Counted from the stretch's first letter, positions 1-9,492 are shown. The stretch is DNA of 26,076 nt from an uncultured Acidaminococcus sp. (GCA_900314165.1 OMUE01000194.1:1-26076), one strand, 5' to 3'. The notes: generated by a model not told the origin, from the letters alone. Numbers and translations are program-made.

Positions 1-33
1 TCCTTCTACTACAGCGCCTTTTTCCAAAGCCAT
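1..33 (-). CDS. S1 RNA-binding domain protein, N-terminus only (partial)
   Basis: Only the first codons are in the window; the gene runs off the left edge. They read MALEKGAVVEG, the usual opening of small S1-domain proteins of the YabR/GSP13 type, in which a LEVGSVVEG-like stretch begins the S1 beta barrel. An AAGGAGG ribosome site lies at 46-52. Three in-frame starts are possible: ATG at 45 (no spacing), TTG at 39 (6-base spacing) and ATG at 33 (12-base spacing, used here). The position next to divIC matches the divIC-yabR order of Bacillus and clostridia. The family call rests on eleven residues plus synteny, so it is moderate. Confidence 0.55.
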   Translation of the reverse strand, partial: MALEKGAVVEG

Positions 34-73
34 GGTCAAAGACATCCTCCTTTAGCATGGTGTTACGTTAACC

Positions 74-103
74 ATTATACAGTTTGTAGGGAATTTTCGT
101 CAA
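74..103 (-). promoter_or_regulatory. Promoter of the S1-domain gene
   Basis: Reading the minus strand, TTGACG (98-103) is followed after 18 bases by a perfect TATAAT (74-79). It sits between the terminator behind divIC and the ribosome site of the S1 gene, so the S1 gene has its own sigma-A-type promoter. Confidence 0.65.
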
Positions 104-124
104 GATGAATTTGTCAAAGGAAAA

Positions 125-153
125 GAGCTGTGAAACTTATTTTTTCACAGCTC
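125..153 (-). terminator. Intrinsic terminator after divIC
   Basis: A perfect 11-base stem (GAGCTGTGAAA at 125-135 pairing with 143-153) has a 7-base loop and is followed on the minus strand by TTTT. On the plus strand it is also followed by a T run, so it could work in both directions. The divIC stop codon (137-139) lies inside the hairpin. Confidence 0.75.
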
Positions 154-445
154 CTTTTTTATCTTGTTTGTCTTCCAGCATGAACAGGGGGATTTCGTCT
201 TTTGCTACCATGTTGTGTTCGTCACGGGCCACTTTTTCGATGTAGTGGATATCGCTAAGGTTGATTTTTTCCTGTTCCAGCTGGGCGTTTTCCTGCTGCA
301 GCTGTTCTACCCGGGCCTGGGTCTTTACAGTTTCCTTATGCAGCCTGTACAGCTGATAGGCCTGAGGGACGAAGCCGAAAAGGAACATGGAAAACAGCAA
401 AAGGATGGCTATGATGAATAATTTTGTAGATTTCTGTGCAGTCAT
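137..445 (-). CDS. divIC: Septum formation initiator, DivIC/FtsB family
   Basis: A protein of 102 residues with a short cytoplasmic N-terminus, one membrane segment (about residues 9-31, rich in Ile, Leu and Phe) and an extracytoplasmic coiled coil (about 33-66, with Leu/Gln/Glu heptads such as VEQLQQENAQLEQEK). This is the DivIC/FtsB layout; the protein joins FtsL and FtsQ/DivIB to activate septal peptidoglycan synthesis. The ATG at 445 is chosen because AAGGGG lies about 10 bases upstream, whereas the longer reading starting at 496 would begin inside the terminator hairpin behind HU. The C-terminus is a short Lys/Asp-rich tail. The gene lies between two terminators with only about 40 bases upstream, and I see no good promoter there, so it may depend on read-through from hup. 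Confidence 0.85.
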   Translation of the reverse strand: MTAQKSTKLFIIAILLLFSMFLFGFVPQAYQLYRLHKETVKTQARVEQLQQENAQLEQEKINLSDIHYIEKVARDEHNMVAKDEIPLFMLEDKQDKKGAVKK

Positions 446-484
446 GTGAGTACGCCCCTTTTCGTCTTTTCGCTGCGTCATTGG

Positions 485-520
485 GAAAAAAAGCAACCTG
501 ACACGGTCGCATCAGGTTGC
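485..520 (-). terminator. Intrinsic terminator after HU
   Basis: On the minus strand, GCAACCTGA and TCAGGTTGC form a perfect 9-base stem (493-501 and 512-520) with a 10-base loop, followed by seven or eight T (485-492). It lies 21 bases after the HU stop codon. Confidence 0.85.
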
Positions 521-541
521 CTTACATTGTCTTGCAATGGA

Positions 542-817
542 TTACTTGTTTACGGCATCCTTGAAAGCTTTGCCGGCTTTGAAAGCAGGAACAGTAGCTG
601 CTTCGATCTTGATGGTTTCGCCGTTTTGAGGATTTTTGCCGTTGCGGGCATTGCGGGTCCGGGCTTCGAAAGTGCCAAAGCCAATCAGTTGAACTTTGTC
701 TTTCTTGGCAACAGCTTCTTTAACAGTATCTATGAAAGCGTTTACAGCCTTTTCAGCGTCCTTTTTAGGCAGAGCAGTCTTGGACGCAACTTCAGAAATT
801 AATTCACTTTTGTTCAT
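542..817 (-). CDS. hup: HU-type nucleoid DNA-binding protein
   Basis: A 91-residue protein with the full HU signature: an N-terminal helical dimerisation part (MNKSELISEVASKT), the conserved GFGTFEARTRNARNGKNP stretch at about 46-63, which forms the beta arm that enters the minor groove, and the final FKAGKAFKDAVN helix. HU bends and compacts DNA non-specifically as a dimer. The start has AGGAGG 7 bases upstream. It carries its own candidate promoter and strong terminator, consistent with an abundantly expressed single-gene unit. In clostridia HU is often found at this same place between mazG and the divIC cluster. Confidence 0.95.
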   Translation of the reverse strand: MNKSELISEVASKTALPKKDAEKAVNAFIDTVKEAVAKKDKVQLIGFGTFEARTRNARNGKNPQNGETIKIEAATVPAFKAGKAFKDAVNK

Positions 818-842
818 TAGAAAATCCTCCTAAATACTTATT

Positions 843-863
843 GCGCCTCCCTTCCGGGGCGCC
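843..863 (-). promoter_or_regulatory. GC-rich hairpin in the HU leader
   Basis: GCGCC and GGCGC close a short GC-rich stem-loop between the candidate -10 and the ribosome site of hup. There is no T run on the minus strand, so it is more likely a transcript-stabilising or leader structure than a terminator. Confidence 0.3.
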
Positions 864-874
864 TGACTATCGTC

Positions 875-883
875 ATATTAGCA
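875..883 (-). promoter_or_regulatory. Candidate extended -10 promoter for HU
   Basis: The minus strand reads TG-C-TAATAT (-10 at 875-880), an extended -10 element, about 58 bases before the hup start. The hexamer 17 bases upstream (TTTCAT) is a weak -35. The promoter lies just after the mazG stop. Confidence 0.45.
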
Positions 884-910
884 CAACTCAATTAAAAATG
901 AAAGCCCTTT

Positions 911-1729
911 TTATTTTCTTCCCGGAAATTGGCTCTTGGCACGGATCCAGAGATTCTCCATTTCCTCCAGGGAAACGTCCTCCCACCGGCGTCCGGAGGC
1001 CTTGACCTGCTGCTCCAGCCACTGGAACCGGTGCTGGAATTTGTTATTGGCCCGGTTCAGGGCCGTTTCCGGCTCTACCTTGGCTTTGCGGGCATAAACG
1101 GACAGGGCAAACAGGGCGTCACCGATTTCTTCTTCCAGGTGATCCTGGCTGCCTTCAGCCTGAGCCTGTTGGATTTCTCCCAGCTCTTCCTGGACCTTGT
1201 CCCAGGCCGTTTCCTGATCCGGCCAGTCAAAGCCTGTCTTGGCAGCCTTGGAACTGAGCTTGTAGGCCCGCATAAGGGCAGGCAGCCCTTTAGCTATGCC
1301 GTCCAGCACGCTGGTCCGCTCCGTCTTTTCCTGAGCCTTCAGGGCTTCCCAGTTTTTCAGCACCGTATCCGGGTTATCGGCCTGGACGCTGCCGAACACA
1401 TGGGGATGGCGGTACACCAGCTTTTTCACCACGTCGTCTATGACATCCTGCAGGTCAAAACGGCCCTCTTCTTCCGCCAGCCGGGCGTGAAAAACGACCT
1501 GCAGCAACACGTCTCCGATTTCTTCCCGCATGCCTTTTACGTTGTCGTCATCTATGGCTTCCAGCATCTCATAGACTTCTTCTACCAGCTCTCGGCGCAT
1601 GGTCTTGTGAGTCTGGACTCTGTCCCAGGGACAGCCTCCCGGTTCCCGCAGCACCCGGACTACTTCGGCCAGGGGCCGCAGGTCCAGGACGCCTTTTTCA
1701 TGGATTCCTTGTTCATGAAGTTCTTTCAT
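911..1729 (-). CDS. mazG: Nucleoside triphosphate pyrophosphohydrolase MazG
   Basis: This 272-residue protein has two MazG domains. The N-terminal one carries the hallmark GGCPWDRVQTHKTMRREL and the metal-binding helices EEVYEMLEAI and EEIGDVLLQVVFHARLA; the C-terminal one repeats EEIGDALFALSVYARKA. MazG hydrolyses (d)NTPs to monophosphates plus pyrophosphate, cleaning the nucleotide pool. The length is near the E. coli form (about 263). Unlike Bacillus YabN there is no fused methylase domain. I use the ATG at 1729, which has AGGAG about 8 bases upstream; an ATG nine codons earlier is possible. It overlaps the 3' end of the flippase gene by 17 bases, pointing to one transcript and coupled translation. 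Confidence 0.93.
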   Translation of the reverse strand: MKELHEQGIHEKGVLDLRPLAEVVRVLREPGGCPWDRVQTHKTMRRELVEEVYEMLEAIDDDNVKGMREEIGDVLLQVVFHARLAEEEGRFDLQDVIDDVVKKLVYRHPHVFGSVQADNPDTVLKNWEALKAQEKTERTSVLDGIAKGLPALMRAYKLSSKAAKTGFDWPDQETAWDKVQEELGEIQQAQAEGSQDHLEEEIGDALFALSVYARKAKVEPETALNRANNKFQHRFQWLEQQVKASGRRWEDVSLEEMENLWIRAKSQFPGRK

Positions 1730-3287
1730 GTGATCTTCTCCTTCTGCGCAATGCATTCAGGTCCTCCCTGCCCAGTTCGCCGGTCAGGACCAGGCACAAC
1801 AGATACACCAGGCCGCCCAGGGCAATGGTGCCCAGGGTGACGAACACGAAGGGCAGAGCTCTGGCACTCAGGATGCCGTAAACGCCCCAGACCACGGCTC
1901 CCATAATGGCGGAAGCCAGCACCGGGCGCAGCAGGGCCCTGAGGGGATAACGGACGGGATAGCGGCGGAACAAAAATACCAGGTTCAACAGGCCGGCCAG
2001 GGCCAGGTTAGCGTCCGTAGCCCAGGCTGCACCCCGGATATTGTAGGCCGGCTGAGCCGTTAGCACCCACAACAGGCCGATCTTCACAAGGAGGCTCAGC
2101 AGCATGTTCAGCATAGGCACCCGGGTATGGCCCAGTCCCTGGAGCACAGCAGTAGTCACCTGGTGCAGGCCCAGAAACAGGATGGCCGGAGCCAAAGCTG
2201 TGACCACAGGGCCTGCATGGACGGTGCCATACAGTAATTTAGCAATGGGCGTCCCTAACACGTAGACCCCTACAGCTGCCGGCAGGTTCAGCAGCAGGAA
2301 GAAGCGCAGGGCTCTTCCCGTCTGGCTGCCGATCACGTCCTGCTGGTTCAGAGCCTTAGCCTGAGCCACAGCGGGGACCACGGACTGGGCCAGGGAATTT
2401 GTGGGAATCGTACCCATGTTGACCAAAGGCATGGCCATGCCGGACAGATAGCCCAGGGCCCGGGTAGAAGCCGCTACCGTAAAGCCGGCAGCCAGCAGCC
2501 GGTCAGGCACCAGGATGATCTCTATGCCGCTGACCACAGGAACCATAAGATTAGCACAGGTAACAGGGAGGGCCAGAGCTGCCAGGCTTTTAGCAATCGT
2601 ACCTGCAGAAGGCAGGGTCTCTCCGGTACCGGGCAGGGGCTGCAAAGCCCATTGCTTCTGCTGGCGGTAATAGAACCAGAGCAGCAGGGCAAGGCAGGTG
2701 ACGGCCCCGGGCAGAGCACCCAGAGAAGCGCCGGCAGCGCCGTATTCCAGTCCCCGGGGCAGCAGCAGATAGGCAAAGGCCAGCATGCAGACGACCCGGG
2801 TAAATTGTTCCACAATCTGGGAAGCTCCAGTGGGGACCATTTCCTGGAAGCCTTGGAAGTACCCTCTAAAGCAGGCAATGGGAATGGACAGGCCGATGGC
2901 CGGCACCAGGGCCAGCATGGCGTACCGGGCCCGTCCGTCTTTGACCAGGTGGCTGTCCAGGAGCCAGGGCACCAGGTTCCAGGCCAGCAGGGCAAAGCAC
3001 AAGCCCAAGATGGCCATCAGGACCGCCGTAGTCCAGAGGATTTTGCGGGCACCGGCCCGATCCCGGACAGCCGCCCGGCGGGAGACCATAATGGAAACGG
3101 CAGCAGGAATGCCGGCCGAGGACAGGGCTACGAGAATCAGGTATAGGGGATAGGCAATCTGGTACAGGCCGATGCCTTCGCCGCCCAGCAGGCGGGACAG
3201 CAGGATTCGGTTTACGGAGCCCAGGATTTTGACCATCAGGCCAGCAGCCGTGAGTATCAGTGTTCCTTTCATAAAGCGGTCAGCCAT
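1713..3287 (-). CDS. SpoVB/MurJ-family polysaccharide flippase
   Basis: A 524-residue, strongly hydrophobic protein with about 14 membrane segments and the MOP-superfamily N-terminus (FMKGTLILTAAGLMVKILGSVNRILLSRLLGGEGIGLYQIAYPLY) typical of SpoVB, YtgP and MurJ relatives. These proteins move lipid-linked envelope precursors such as lipid II across the inner membrane. The gene order mfd-flippase-mazG matches spoVB of Bacillus and clostridia, but nothing here implies sporulation; in this lineage it may serve ordinary peptidoglycan or polysaccharide export. The ribosome site is modest (AAAGGA about 10 bases upstream). The gene is preceded by a 177-base spacer that holds a heptamer repeat array. 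Substrate cannot be told from sequence. Confidence 0.85.
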   Translation of the reverse strand: MADRFMKGTLILTAAGLMVKILGSVNRILLSRLLGGEGIGLYQIAYPLYLILVALSSAGIPAAVSIMVSRRAAVRDRAGARKILWTTAVLMAILGLCFALLAWNLVPWLLDSHLVKDGRARYAMLALVPAIGLSIPIACFRGYFQGFQEMVPTGASQIVEQFTRVVCMLAFAYLLLPRGLEYGAAGASLGALPGAVTCLALLLWFYYRQQKQWALQPLPGTGETLPSAGTIAKSLAALALPVTCANLMVPVVSGIEIILVPDRLLAAGFTVAASTRALGYLSGMAMPLVNMGTIPTNSLAQSVVPAVAQAKALNQQDVIGSQTGRALRFFLLLNLPAAVGVYVLGTPIAKLLYGTVHAGPVVTALAPAILFLGLHQVTTAVLQGLGHTRVPMLNMLLSLLVKIGLLWVLTAQPAYNIRGAAWATDANLALAGLLNLVFLFRRYPVRYPLRALLRPVLASAIMGAVVWGVYGILSARALPFVFVTLGTIALGGLVYLLCLVLTGELGREDLNALRRRRRSHERTS

Positions 3288-3315
3288 TTGGTCACGTCCT
3301 TTCTGCCTGGATAAC

Positions 3316-3363
3316 GGGCGGCACTGGCGACATTTTTGCTAACGCAAAACTCTGATGCCGCCC
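3316..3363. repeat. Palindromic element between mfd and the flippase gene
   Basis: Outer arms GGGCGGCA (3316-3323) and TGCCGCCC (3356-3363) pair perfectly, and an inner pair TTTTGC (3334-3339) and GCAAAA (3344-3349) closes on a 4-base loop. No T run follows in either direction, so it is not a standard terminator. It directly adjoins the heptamer array and would lie in the leader of the flippase transcript. It could be a REP-like repeat or an RNA structure. Confidence 0.5.
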
Positions 3364-3373
3364 CTACGGGTTT

Positions 3374-3448
3374 TTAGGGGTTAGGGGTTAGGGGTTAGGG
3401 GTTAGGGGTTAGGGGTTAGGGGTTAGGGGTTAAGGATTAGGAGATTAG
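3374..3448. repeat. Heptamer tandem repeat (TTAGGGG)8 plus degenerate units
   Basis: Eight perfect head-to-tail copies of TTAGGGG occupy 3374-3429, followed by the drifted units TTAAGGA and TTAGGAG and a part unit to 3448. The G-rich strand is the plus strand, the template for the surrounding genes, so a transcript would carry CCCCTAA. Four or more G4 tracts with 3-base loops meet the simple G-quadruplex pattern. The period of 7 suggests slippage-prone copy number. It lies downstream of the candidate promoter at 3464 and so within the probable 5' leader of the flippase-mazG transcript. Confidence 0.95.
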
Positions 3449-3463
3449 CGCTCTTTACTGTAA

Positions 3464-3472
3464 ATTATATCA
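3464..3472 (-). promoter_or_regulatory. Candidate extended -10 promoter overlapping the mfd stop
   Basis: The minus strand reads TG-A-TATAAT (-10 at 3464-3469), with the TAA stop of mfd inside it. The -35 region is poor (GGAAAA at 17-base spacing), but the extended -10 is a perfect match. It would give the flippase-mazG unit a leader of about 170 bases containing the heptamer array and the palindrome. Confidence 0.45.
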
Positions 3473-6400
3473 TTCTCGGAATGTTCTTTTCCAGCCAGGT
3501 CAGGGGTTCTTCCTTCATACGGGCGGTCTTCAGGATGAACTGGGGTTGGGCAGCCATCTTAAAGGTGGCTCTGGGTACGTATTCCCGGATCATCTCTTTC
3601 AATACGTCCGGGTTGGCCTTGCTGTGCTGGTCAAAGGTAATGCGGATTTCCCCGGGGCGCACGGTAACACCGATAATGCGCAGCTGCCGGCACAGATCCC
3701 GCAGGGCTGCTACCCGCCACAGGTTCACCACCTGTTCCGGCGGCGTACCGAAACGGTCAATCATTTCATCCATCAGGTCGTCTTTTTCTTCGTATTTCAA
3801 CGCACCAAAGCGATGATAAAGTTCCAGTTTATAGCGGGGGCTATTGATGTAGTCATCTGGAATATAGGCGTCCAGCTTCATTTCGATGACAGGATCCGGC
3901 ACAATGGGCGCGTCTGGATTTCCGCCGTTTTGCAGGGTATTGATAGTCTTTTCCAACAGCCTGCAGTACAGGTCGAACCCTACGCCGGCAATCTGGCCGT
4001 GCTGTTCGGCGCCTAACAGGTTCCCGGCCCCGCGGATTTCCAGATCCCGCATGGCGATTTTGAAGCCTGCTCCCAATTCCGTAAAGTCCCGGATGGCCTG
4101 GAGCCGCTTCTGGGCAATTTCGCTGAGAGCCTTGTCCTTTTTGTACAGGAAATAGGCATAGGCCAGCCGGGAAGAGCGCCCTACCCGTCCCCGCATCTGG
4201 TACAGCTGGGACAGGCCAAAATTCTCCGCCCCGTCTATGATGATGGTATTAGCCAGGGGCACATCCAGCCCGTTTTCAATGATGGTAGTGCACAACAGCA
4301 CGTCAAAATCTCCCTGGTAGAAGCCGATCATCACGTCTTCCAGTTCGTCTTCGGTCATGCGGCCGTGGGCCACGCCGATGGAGATGCCGGGCACCAGTTC
4401 CCGGAGCCTTGTGGCAATGGCAGCCAGGCCTTCGATACGATTGTGGACATAATAGATCCGGCCCCCACGGCGGATTTCCCGTTCCAGGGCTTCCTTTACC
4501 ATGCCGGCATCGTATTCCGCCACGTAGGTTTCCACAGGCAGCCGGTCTTCCGGTGGAGACTCTATAATGCTCATATCCCGGCCTTTGACCAGGGCCAGGT
4601 GCAGGGTCCTGGGGATGGGCGTAGCGGACAGGGTCAGCACGTCGATGCCCGTGCTCCACTGCTTCATTTTTTCCTTTTGAGCCACGCCGAAGCGCTGTTC
4701 CTCGTCGATGATCAGCAGCCCCAGGGCGTGGAACTGGATATCCGGCTGCAGGATCCTGTGGGTACCGATGAGGATGTCGATCTGGCCATCGGCCAGTTTC
4801 TTGAGGATTTCTTTTTGCTGCTTTGGGGAACGGAACCGGCTCAGCATTTCGATACGGACTCCGAAGGCATCCATGCGCTGGGTAAACGTCATCAGGTGCT
4901 GCTGGGCCAAGACGGTAGTGGGCGCCAGCACGGCAACCTGACAGCCATCCATAACGGCTTTGAACGCAGCCCGGATGGCCACTTCCGTCTTGCCGTAGCC
5001 TACGTCCCCGCACAGCAGCCGGTCCATGGGCACGGGCTTTTCCATATCCGCCTTGATTTCTGCCACTGCCTTCAGCTGGTCCGGAGTCTCTTCAAAGGGG
5101 AAGGCATCTTCGAATTCTTTTTGGAAATGGGTATCGGGTGCAAAGGCATGGCCCTGGGTAATCTTGCGCTGGGCGTACAACCGCAGCAGTTCCGTAGCCA
5201 GGATCGTAATGGCCTTCTGGGCCTTCTTCGTGACCCGCTGCCAATCGGAACGGCCCATACGGGACAGCCTGGGAGGCGTGCCTTCGTTGCCCACGTATTT
5301 GTGCAGCAGGCCTACCTGCTCCACGGGCACATGGAGTTTATCCCCTTTAGCATACTGGATCTGCAGGTAGTCTCTGTGAACCCCGTCAATCTCTATGGTT
5401 TCTACGCCCATATAACGGCCAATGCCCTGGACGTCGTGAACCACGTAGTCCCCGGTCTTGATATCCGAGAAATAGTTCAGGGCCGGGCCCTTGCCCTTCT
5501 GCTTCGTGAGCCGGCGCTTCTTCTGCATGCCGAAGATATCGCTTTCCGTCAACAGCAGCCAGTTTTCGTCCCAGAAGAAAAAGCCATGGCTCAGGCTGCC
5601 GGCAAATACGGTGCCCCCTTTGTCCGGCACCAGTTCTCCCGTGGCTTTATATTGCATGGAAATGCCGTTGGCCTTCAGGCTTTCGGCCAGGCCGGCGGCT
5701 TTTTCCCTGGTGCCCATCATGATCAGGGGGTGCAGGCCGTTTTTCAGCCAGCCCTTCAGGTCTTTCTGCAGCAGTTCCGTATTTTTGTTGTAGGGGGACA
5801 TGGCCCTGACAGGCACGTGGAGGCTGGGAGCCCCGGCGTAATGAGCATGGCCCAGGTCGCTGATGACCGTCAGGTGGCAATGGCCTGACAGTTCCAACAG
5901 GTCCGCCGGCTTGATCAGCTGGTCTGCAAAGTCCCGATTATCCTCATAGCTTTTTTCGCATTCTTCGAAAAATGCCGCTGGTTCTTCTAAGACAGCCAGC
6001 TGTTCCGGTGCCAGATACTGGAAGAGATCCGCCTCTGCCTCTTGGTTCGGCACCGTAAGGGGCATGATGGATACGTAGTTCACGGCTCCGATATTCCGCT
6101 GGTTTGTAATGTCAAAGCGGCACACTCTGTCGATGGTATTGTCAAACCATTCTATCCGGATGGGATCTTTCTGGTTAATGGGAAATACGTCCATGATATC
6201 CCCGCGGACAGCCACCTGTCCCAGGGTATCCACCTGTTCTGTGCGCTCGTAGCCTGCTTGCACCAGTTTTTCGATGAGCTGGTTCTGGTCCAGCTCCATG
6301 CCGGCGGACAGCTTGATATTTTCCCGCAGCAGGCTTTCGGGAGGGGGCATCTTCTGGATGGCAGCTTCCGCCGTCACAAAGATAATGCCTTCTTCCTGGC

Positions 6401-6743
6401 GGCAGATCATTTCCAGGGCGGCAGCCCGTTCGGCCTGGACTTCCTCGTTGCGGGTATCCACCTGGCCGTGGATCAGGTTAGCCGGATACAGTTCCCGCAT
6501 GGCCAGGTCCGGGTAAAAATAAGCCAACTCCCGGCGCAGGCTGCGGATGCCATCCCGGTTGGCCGTAAAGATGACGAGGGGCGGCTTTGCCTGGATCAGT
6601 TTCTGCAGGGCACACAAAAAGCCGGCTTTCACGGAGGTCGTGAGGCCGGTAAACAGGATGGGGCCCGGATTTTCCCGCCACAGGCCGGCCCCTGCCTGGA
6701 CAGTCTTCACATTCTGCAAATAGCGTATGAGTTCTGTGACCAT
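3465..6743 (-). CDS. mfd: Transcription-repair coupling factor Mfd
   Basis: A protein of 1092 residues, slightly short of the usual 1150-1180. The N-terminal third is UvrB-like (for UvrA recruitment), followed by the RNA-polymerase-interacting domain near residues 430-500 (GDYVVHDVQGIGRYMG). The translocase half shows Walker A GDVGYGKTEVA (about 578), DEEQRFGV (about 678), LSATPIPRTL and QMRGRVGRS, and the C-terminal TRCF domain follows. Mfd dislodges stalled RNA polymerase and brings in UvrABC at lesions on the template strand. The start has AGGGA about 6 bases upstream. A hairpin terminator behind glpX precedes it, so it probably has separate transcription or depends on read-through; no clear promoter was found in the 66-base gap. 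Confidence 0.97.
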   Translation of the reverse strand: MVTELIRYLQNVKTVQAGAGLWRENPGPILFTGLTTSVKAGFLCALQKLIQAKPPLVIFTANRDGIRSLRRELAYFYPDLAMRELYPANLIHGQVDTRNEEVQAERAAALEMICRQEEGIIFVTAEAAIQKMPPPESLLRENIKLSAGMELDQNQLIEKLVQAGYERTEQVDTLGQVAVRGDIMDVFPINQKDPIRIEWFDNTIDRVCRFDITNQRNIGAVNYVSIMPLTVPNQEAEADLFQYLAPEQLAVLEEPAAFFEECEKSYEDNRDFADQLIKPADLLELSGHCHLTVISDLGHAHYAGAPSLHVPVRAMSPYNKNTELLQKDLKGWLKNGLHPLIMMGTREKAAGLAESLKANGISMQYKATGELVPDKGGTVFAGSLSHGFFFWDENWLLLTESDIFGMQKKRRLTKQKGKGPALNYFSDIKTGDYVVHDVQGIGRYMGVETIEIDGVHRDYLQIQYAKGDKLHVPVEQVGLLHKYVGNEGTPPRLSRMGRSDWQRVTKKAQKAITILATELLRLYAQRKITQGHAFAPDTHFQKEFEDAFPFEETPDQLKAVAEIKADMEKPVPMDRLLCGDVGYGKTEVAIRAAFKAVMDGCQVAVLAPTTVLAQQHLMTFTQRMDAFGVRIEMLSRFRSPKQQKEILKKLADGQIDILIGTHRILQPDIQFHALGLLIIDEEQRFGVAQKEKMKQWSTGIDVLTLSATPIPRTLHLALVKGRDMSIIESPPEDRLPVETYVAEYDAGMVKEALEREIRRGGRIYYVHNRIEGLAAIATRLRELVPGISIGVAHGRMTEDELEDVMIGFYQGDFDVLLCTTIIENGLDVPLANTIIIDGAENFGLSQLYQMRGRVGRSSRLAYAYFLYKKDKALSEIAQKRLQAIRDFTELGAGFKIAMRDLEIRGAGNLLGAEQHGQIAGVGFDLYCRLLEKTINTLQNGGNPDAPIVPDPVIEMKLDAYIPDDYINSPRYKLELYHRFGALKYEEKDDLMDEMIDRFGTPPEQVVNLWRVAALRDLCRQLRIIGVTVRPGEIRITFDQHSKANPDVLKEMIREYVPRATFKMAAQPQFILKTARMKEEPLTWLEKNIPRMI

Positions 6744-6766
6744 AATTCCCTTATAGAAACAAAGGA

Positions 6767-6797
6767 GACCGAAAGCCGGGGCAAACGGCTTTCGGTC
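6767..6797 (-). terminator. Hairpin terminator after glpX
   Basis: A perfect 12-base stem, GACCGAAAGCCG at 6767-6778 with CGGCTTTCGGTC at 6786-6797, loop of 7 bases. On the minus strand it is followed by TCCTTTGTTT, a broken T run, so termination may be partial and allow read-through into mfd. Confidence 0.65.
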
Positions 6798-6809
6798 CGA
6801 AGGTTTCCC

Positions 6810-7772
6810 TTACAGTTTGATGTTGATATTGTTGCGATCCAGCGTATGTACAGCGTCTACAAACCGTACAGTACCGGTTGCATACCGCATGGACACGGTA
6901 TGAGTCCGGCAGCCGTTGCCGAAGTACTTAACCCCGTGCAGCATATCGCAGTTCGTAATACCGGTAGCGGTGAACATGCAGTCATCGCCTTTGACCATAT
7001 CGTCGATGGTCAGGATTTGCTTCACGTCATGAATGCCCATCTTGTGGCACCGTTCTACCTGTTCGTCGTTTTCAGGAACCAGGCGGGCCTGCATATCGCC
7101 GCCCAGGCACTTCAGGCCCGTAGCAGCCAGTACGCCTTCCGGAGCGCCGCCTCGGCCGATGTACATATGGATACCGGTACCTTCAATACCAGCGTTGATG
7201 ATGGGATCCACGTCGCCGTCGCTGATCAGGCGGATCCGGGCACCGGCAGCTCTGACTTCTTCAATGATCTTGCGATGACGAGGACGGTCCAGGGCTACGA
7301 CGGTCAGGTCGTTCACGTTGCGGTGCAGAGCCTTGGCAACCCGTTCCAGGTTGGCGCTGACAGGGTCATCAATGTTGATGCAGCCCTTAGCTCTGGGACC
7401 TACAGCGATCTTGTCCATGTACATATCAGGAGCATGGAGCAGGCAGCCTTTCGGAGCAATAGCGATAACGGCGATTGCGCCCAGCTGGCCTTTTGCTACC
7501 AGGTTCGTTCCTTCTACAGGGTCAACGGCAATATCTACTTCGGGGCCGCCGGCACCAACGTGTTCACCGATGTACAGCATAGGAGCTTCGTCCATTTCCC
7601 CTTCGCCGATGACTACGGTACCGCTGATGTTCACCGTATCGAACATCTTCCGCATAGCATCTACAGCCAGCTGGTCAATACCGTTCTTGTCTCCACGGCC
7701 TACGCCACGCCCACTGGCAATGGCTGCAGCTTCTGTAACCCGTACAAATTCCATAGATAATTCTCTGTTCAT
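6810..7772 (-). CDS. glpX: Class II fructose-1,6-bisphosphatase GlpX
   Basis: A 320-residue enzyme that removes the 1-phosphate of fructose-1,6-bisphosphate, a gluconeogenic step in the cytoplasm. Visible family motifs are GRGDKN (25-30), GEGEMDEAPML (56-66) and DPVEGTN (84-90), which hold the metal-binding and substrate-phosphate residues, plus GGAPEGV further on. Length and motif order match GlpX throughout, with no sign of truncation. The ribosome site AGGAGG lies 8 bases before ATG. It follows pyrG closely (70-base gap) but has its own candidate promoter overlapping the pyrG stop. Some class II enzymes also act on sedoheptulose-1,7-bisphosphate; that cannot be judged here. Confidence 0.96.
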   Translation of the reverse strand: MNRELSMEFVRVTEAAAIASGRGVGRGDKNGIDQLAVDAMRKMFDTVNISGTVVIGEGEMDEAPMLYIGEHVGAGGPEVDIAVDPVEGTNLVAKGQLGAIAVIAIAPKGCLLHAPDMYMDKIAVGPRAKGCINIDDPVSANLERVAKALHRNVNDLTVVALDRPRHRKIIEEVRAAGARIRLISDGDVDPIINAGIEGTGIHMYIGRGGAPEGVLAATGLKCLGGDMQARLVPENDEQVERCHKMGIHDVKQILTIDDMVKGDDCMFTATGITNCDMLHGVKYFGNGCRTHTVSMRYATGTVRFVDAVHTLDRNNINIKL

Positions 7773-7817
7773 TCCATACGCCTCCTGTTAAAATTCGGCA
7801 AAATCCCTTACAGTATC

Positions 7818-9492
<1,675 letters not shown>

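Noticed and set aside
446..496. A 17-residue N-terminal extension of DivIC
   Set aside because: Its start would lie in the HU terminator stem and has no ribosome site; the ATG at 445 has AAGGGG at suitable spacing and gives the usual family length.
3374..3429. TTAGGGG array as a true telomere or a linear replicon end
   Set aside because: It is internal, short, and lies between two ordinary chromosomal genes; it fits a bacterial heptamer repeat family better.
3316..3448. CRISPR array
   Set aside because: The units are 7 bases long with no spacers, and no cas genes are present.
3465..6743. Mfd as a truncated or decayed gene because it is shorter than usual
   Set aside because: All helicase motifs, the polymerase-binding domain and the C-terminal domain are present in order, and the reading frame is intact; the size is within family variation.
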